Source: Caloramator australicus RC3 (GTDB lineage Bacteria > Bacillota > Clostridia > Clostridiales > Caloramatoraceae). Taken from it: 52,406 nt of DNA. The notes below the pieces were generated by a model. That model did not search any database. It worked only from the letters and a program-made list of their open reading frames with translations, and was not told where the DNA came from. Location: assembly GCF_000297115.1 (NCBI RefSeq), contig NZ_CAKP01000036.1, positions 1 to 52,406 on the forward strand, read 5' to 3'. Positions 51,621 through 52,406 of this stretch are shown here, piece after piece. A program made the translations under genes and the position numbers. How positions within the stretch are numbered: the stretch's first letter is position 1; every line of letters starts with the position of its first letter.

Positions 51621-52406
51621 TTAAGCCATTCTTCTAAATCCCGATAGAGATTTAAATTTATCAACACAGCCAGATTTTATGGCAGCAATTGCAACAGTTA
51701 AAAGACAAATATGTCCGATTGTATTTAGATTAGTAACAGAGTTAATATTTCTAACATAAGCTTGCTCAGTATTGAGATTTTTCCATCTAGAATTGTATCT
51801 TTCTGATTCAGTTCTTAGGCTATATAATTTTTTAAAAAATATAGAATCACGATTTATAGAGGACCTATAATCAGTCCCAATGGTTATGTATTTTACACAG
51901 CCTCTGTTTTTCTTACCATTAAAGTATTTATCATGCTTACAAGGACATAAAGAGTCATCCTTGGAAGTTCTAAAAGGACAGCAAAATTTTTGCTTAATAT
52001 ATGAATCAAAATATTGTTTACCATCTTTATGCATAGGTAAGCCGGCATCGCAAATGACATTACCTTTTGATGTTAAATTATGTTTCTTAGTGCCACGCTT
52101 ATTTAAGGCAATGAAGGCATGACCTTTAAGGGTATAACGAATGAAATCATGATTTTGCTTTGAATCATAACCTTTATCAGCAATGATGTAACTGCCTTCA
52201 AGAGGAAACCATTCATTAGTAGAAGCAAGGATTTCAGTAAGATTAGAAACCTCATTAACATCAGCGGTGGTAGTAAACTCAGCAATAGGAAGACCAGAAA
52301 TAGCATCGCAAATGACATGATTTTTGTAACCCCAATAGAACTCATAGTTTTTCTTAGAGTTTACGGTTTTATCTTCAGAAAGATGAAGATTCATGGAGTT
52401 ATTAGC
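51621..52406 (-). mobile_element. Transposase gene (partial), IS4/IS1182-like
   Basis: The gene is read leftward and its open frame runs off the right edge, so the N terminus is missing; about 260 residues are seen. It has the DDE-type pattern: GLPIAEFTTTADVNE, the catalytic IIADKGYDS, and an ExxRYNSRW region typical of IS4/IS1182-type enzymes. Two CxC-like knuckles (CCPF, CPCKHDK) fit IS1182 types. The left inverted end is not identified; GGGTAGACTACCC at 51564-51576 is a candidate. It sits where the phage lysis genes would continue. Confidence 0.85.

Noticed and set aside
51480..52406. Right attachment site of the prophage
   Set aside because: No copy of the tRNA-Arg 3' end or of the TTTTCCCACAC sites is seen in this stretch; attR is probably beyond the window.

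Overview
The window comes from a low-GC Firmicute, most likely a member of the Clostridia. The evidence is strongly AT-rich coding DNA, GGAGG-type ribosome binding sites, TTG and GTG starts, a seryl T-box leader, a GerMN lipoprotein, a NiaR repressor and a UPF0182 membrane protein. The genus cannot be fixed from this sequence. Bases 1-10800 are ordinary chromosome: the 3' end of a 23S rRNA gene, a 5S gene, tRNA-Asp and tRNA-Thr, an HD-domain protein, an OmpR-type two-component pair, a GerMN lipoprotein, niaR, a UPF0182 protein, an M29 aminopeptidase, serS behind a T-box, then two tRNA-Ser genes and a tRNA-Arg gene.

From about 10840 to at least 51470 there is one tailed-phage prophage beside tRNA-Arg(ACG). 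Left to right it has: integrase; an adenine methyltransferase and a ParB-like protein as probable cargo; ImmA/IrrE, a CI-like repressor and a Cro-like gene around an operator-rich gap; an early region of small genes that includes three minus-strand genes, two of them with near-identical promoters; excisionase, YqaJ exonuclease and RecT; a replisome organizer and DnaC-like loader; SSB, MazG-like and RusA; a late regulator; a putative cos region; a lambda-type head module (Nu1/gpA terminase, gpW-like, gpB portal, C/Nu3-like protease plus scaffold, gpD, gpE); a P2-type contractile tail (sheath, tube, E/E' chaperone with a -1 slippery site, tape measure, X, D, V, U, W, J, I); tail-fibre genes; and a XhlA-like protein. 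The right end is not seen, because a transposase gene running off the window follows where endolysin and attR would be expected.

The most interesting part is a complete diversity-generating retroelement (DGR) at 48238-51141. It has a target gene ending in a variable repeat, a hairpin with a GAAA loop, an avd gene, a template repeat (TR), and a DGR-type reverse transcriptase. TR and VR differ at 12 of 112 positions and every difference is at a template adenine. The TR is also enclosed by a perfect 13-bp inverted repeat, which suggests a folded template-RNA domain of about 201 nt. The DGR probably diversifies the receptor-binding tip of the contractile tail.

Other points for a second look are the E/E' frameshift, a nested scaffold start, the opposing small-gene units in the early region, the ParB-like/Dam cargo pair, three TGACG repeats at exact 11-bp spacing before the packaging region, a 28-bp palindrome inside gpD, and a minus-strand membrane-protein gene inserted in the tail operon. 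All functional assignments rest on reading motifs and gene order; no database search was run.
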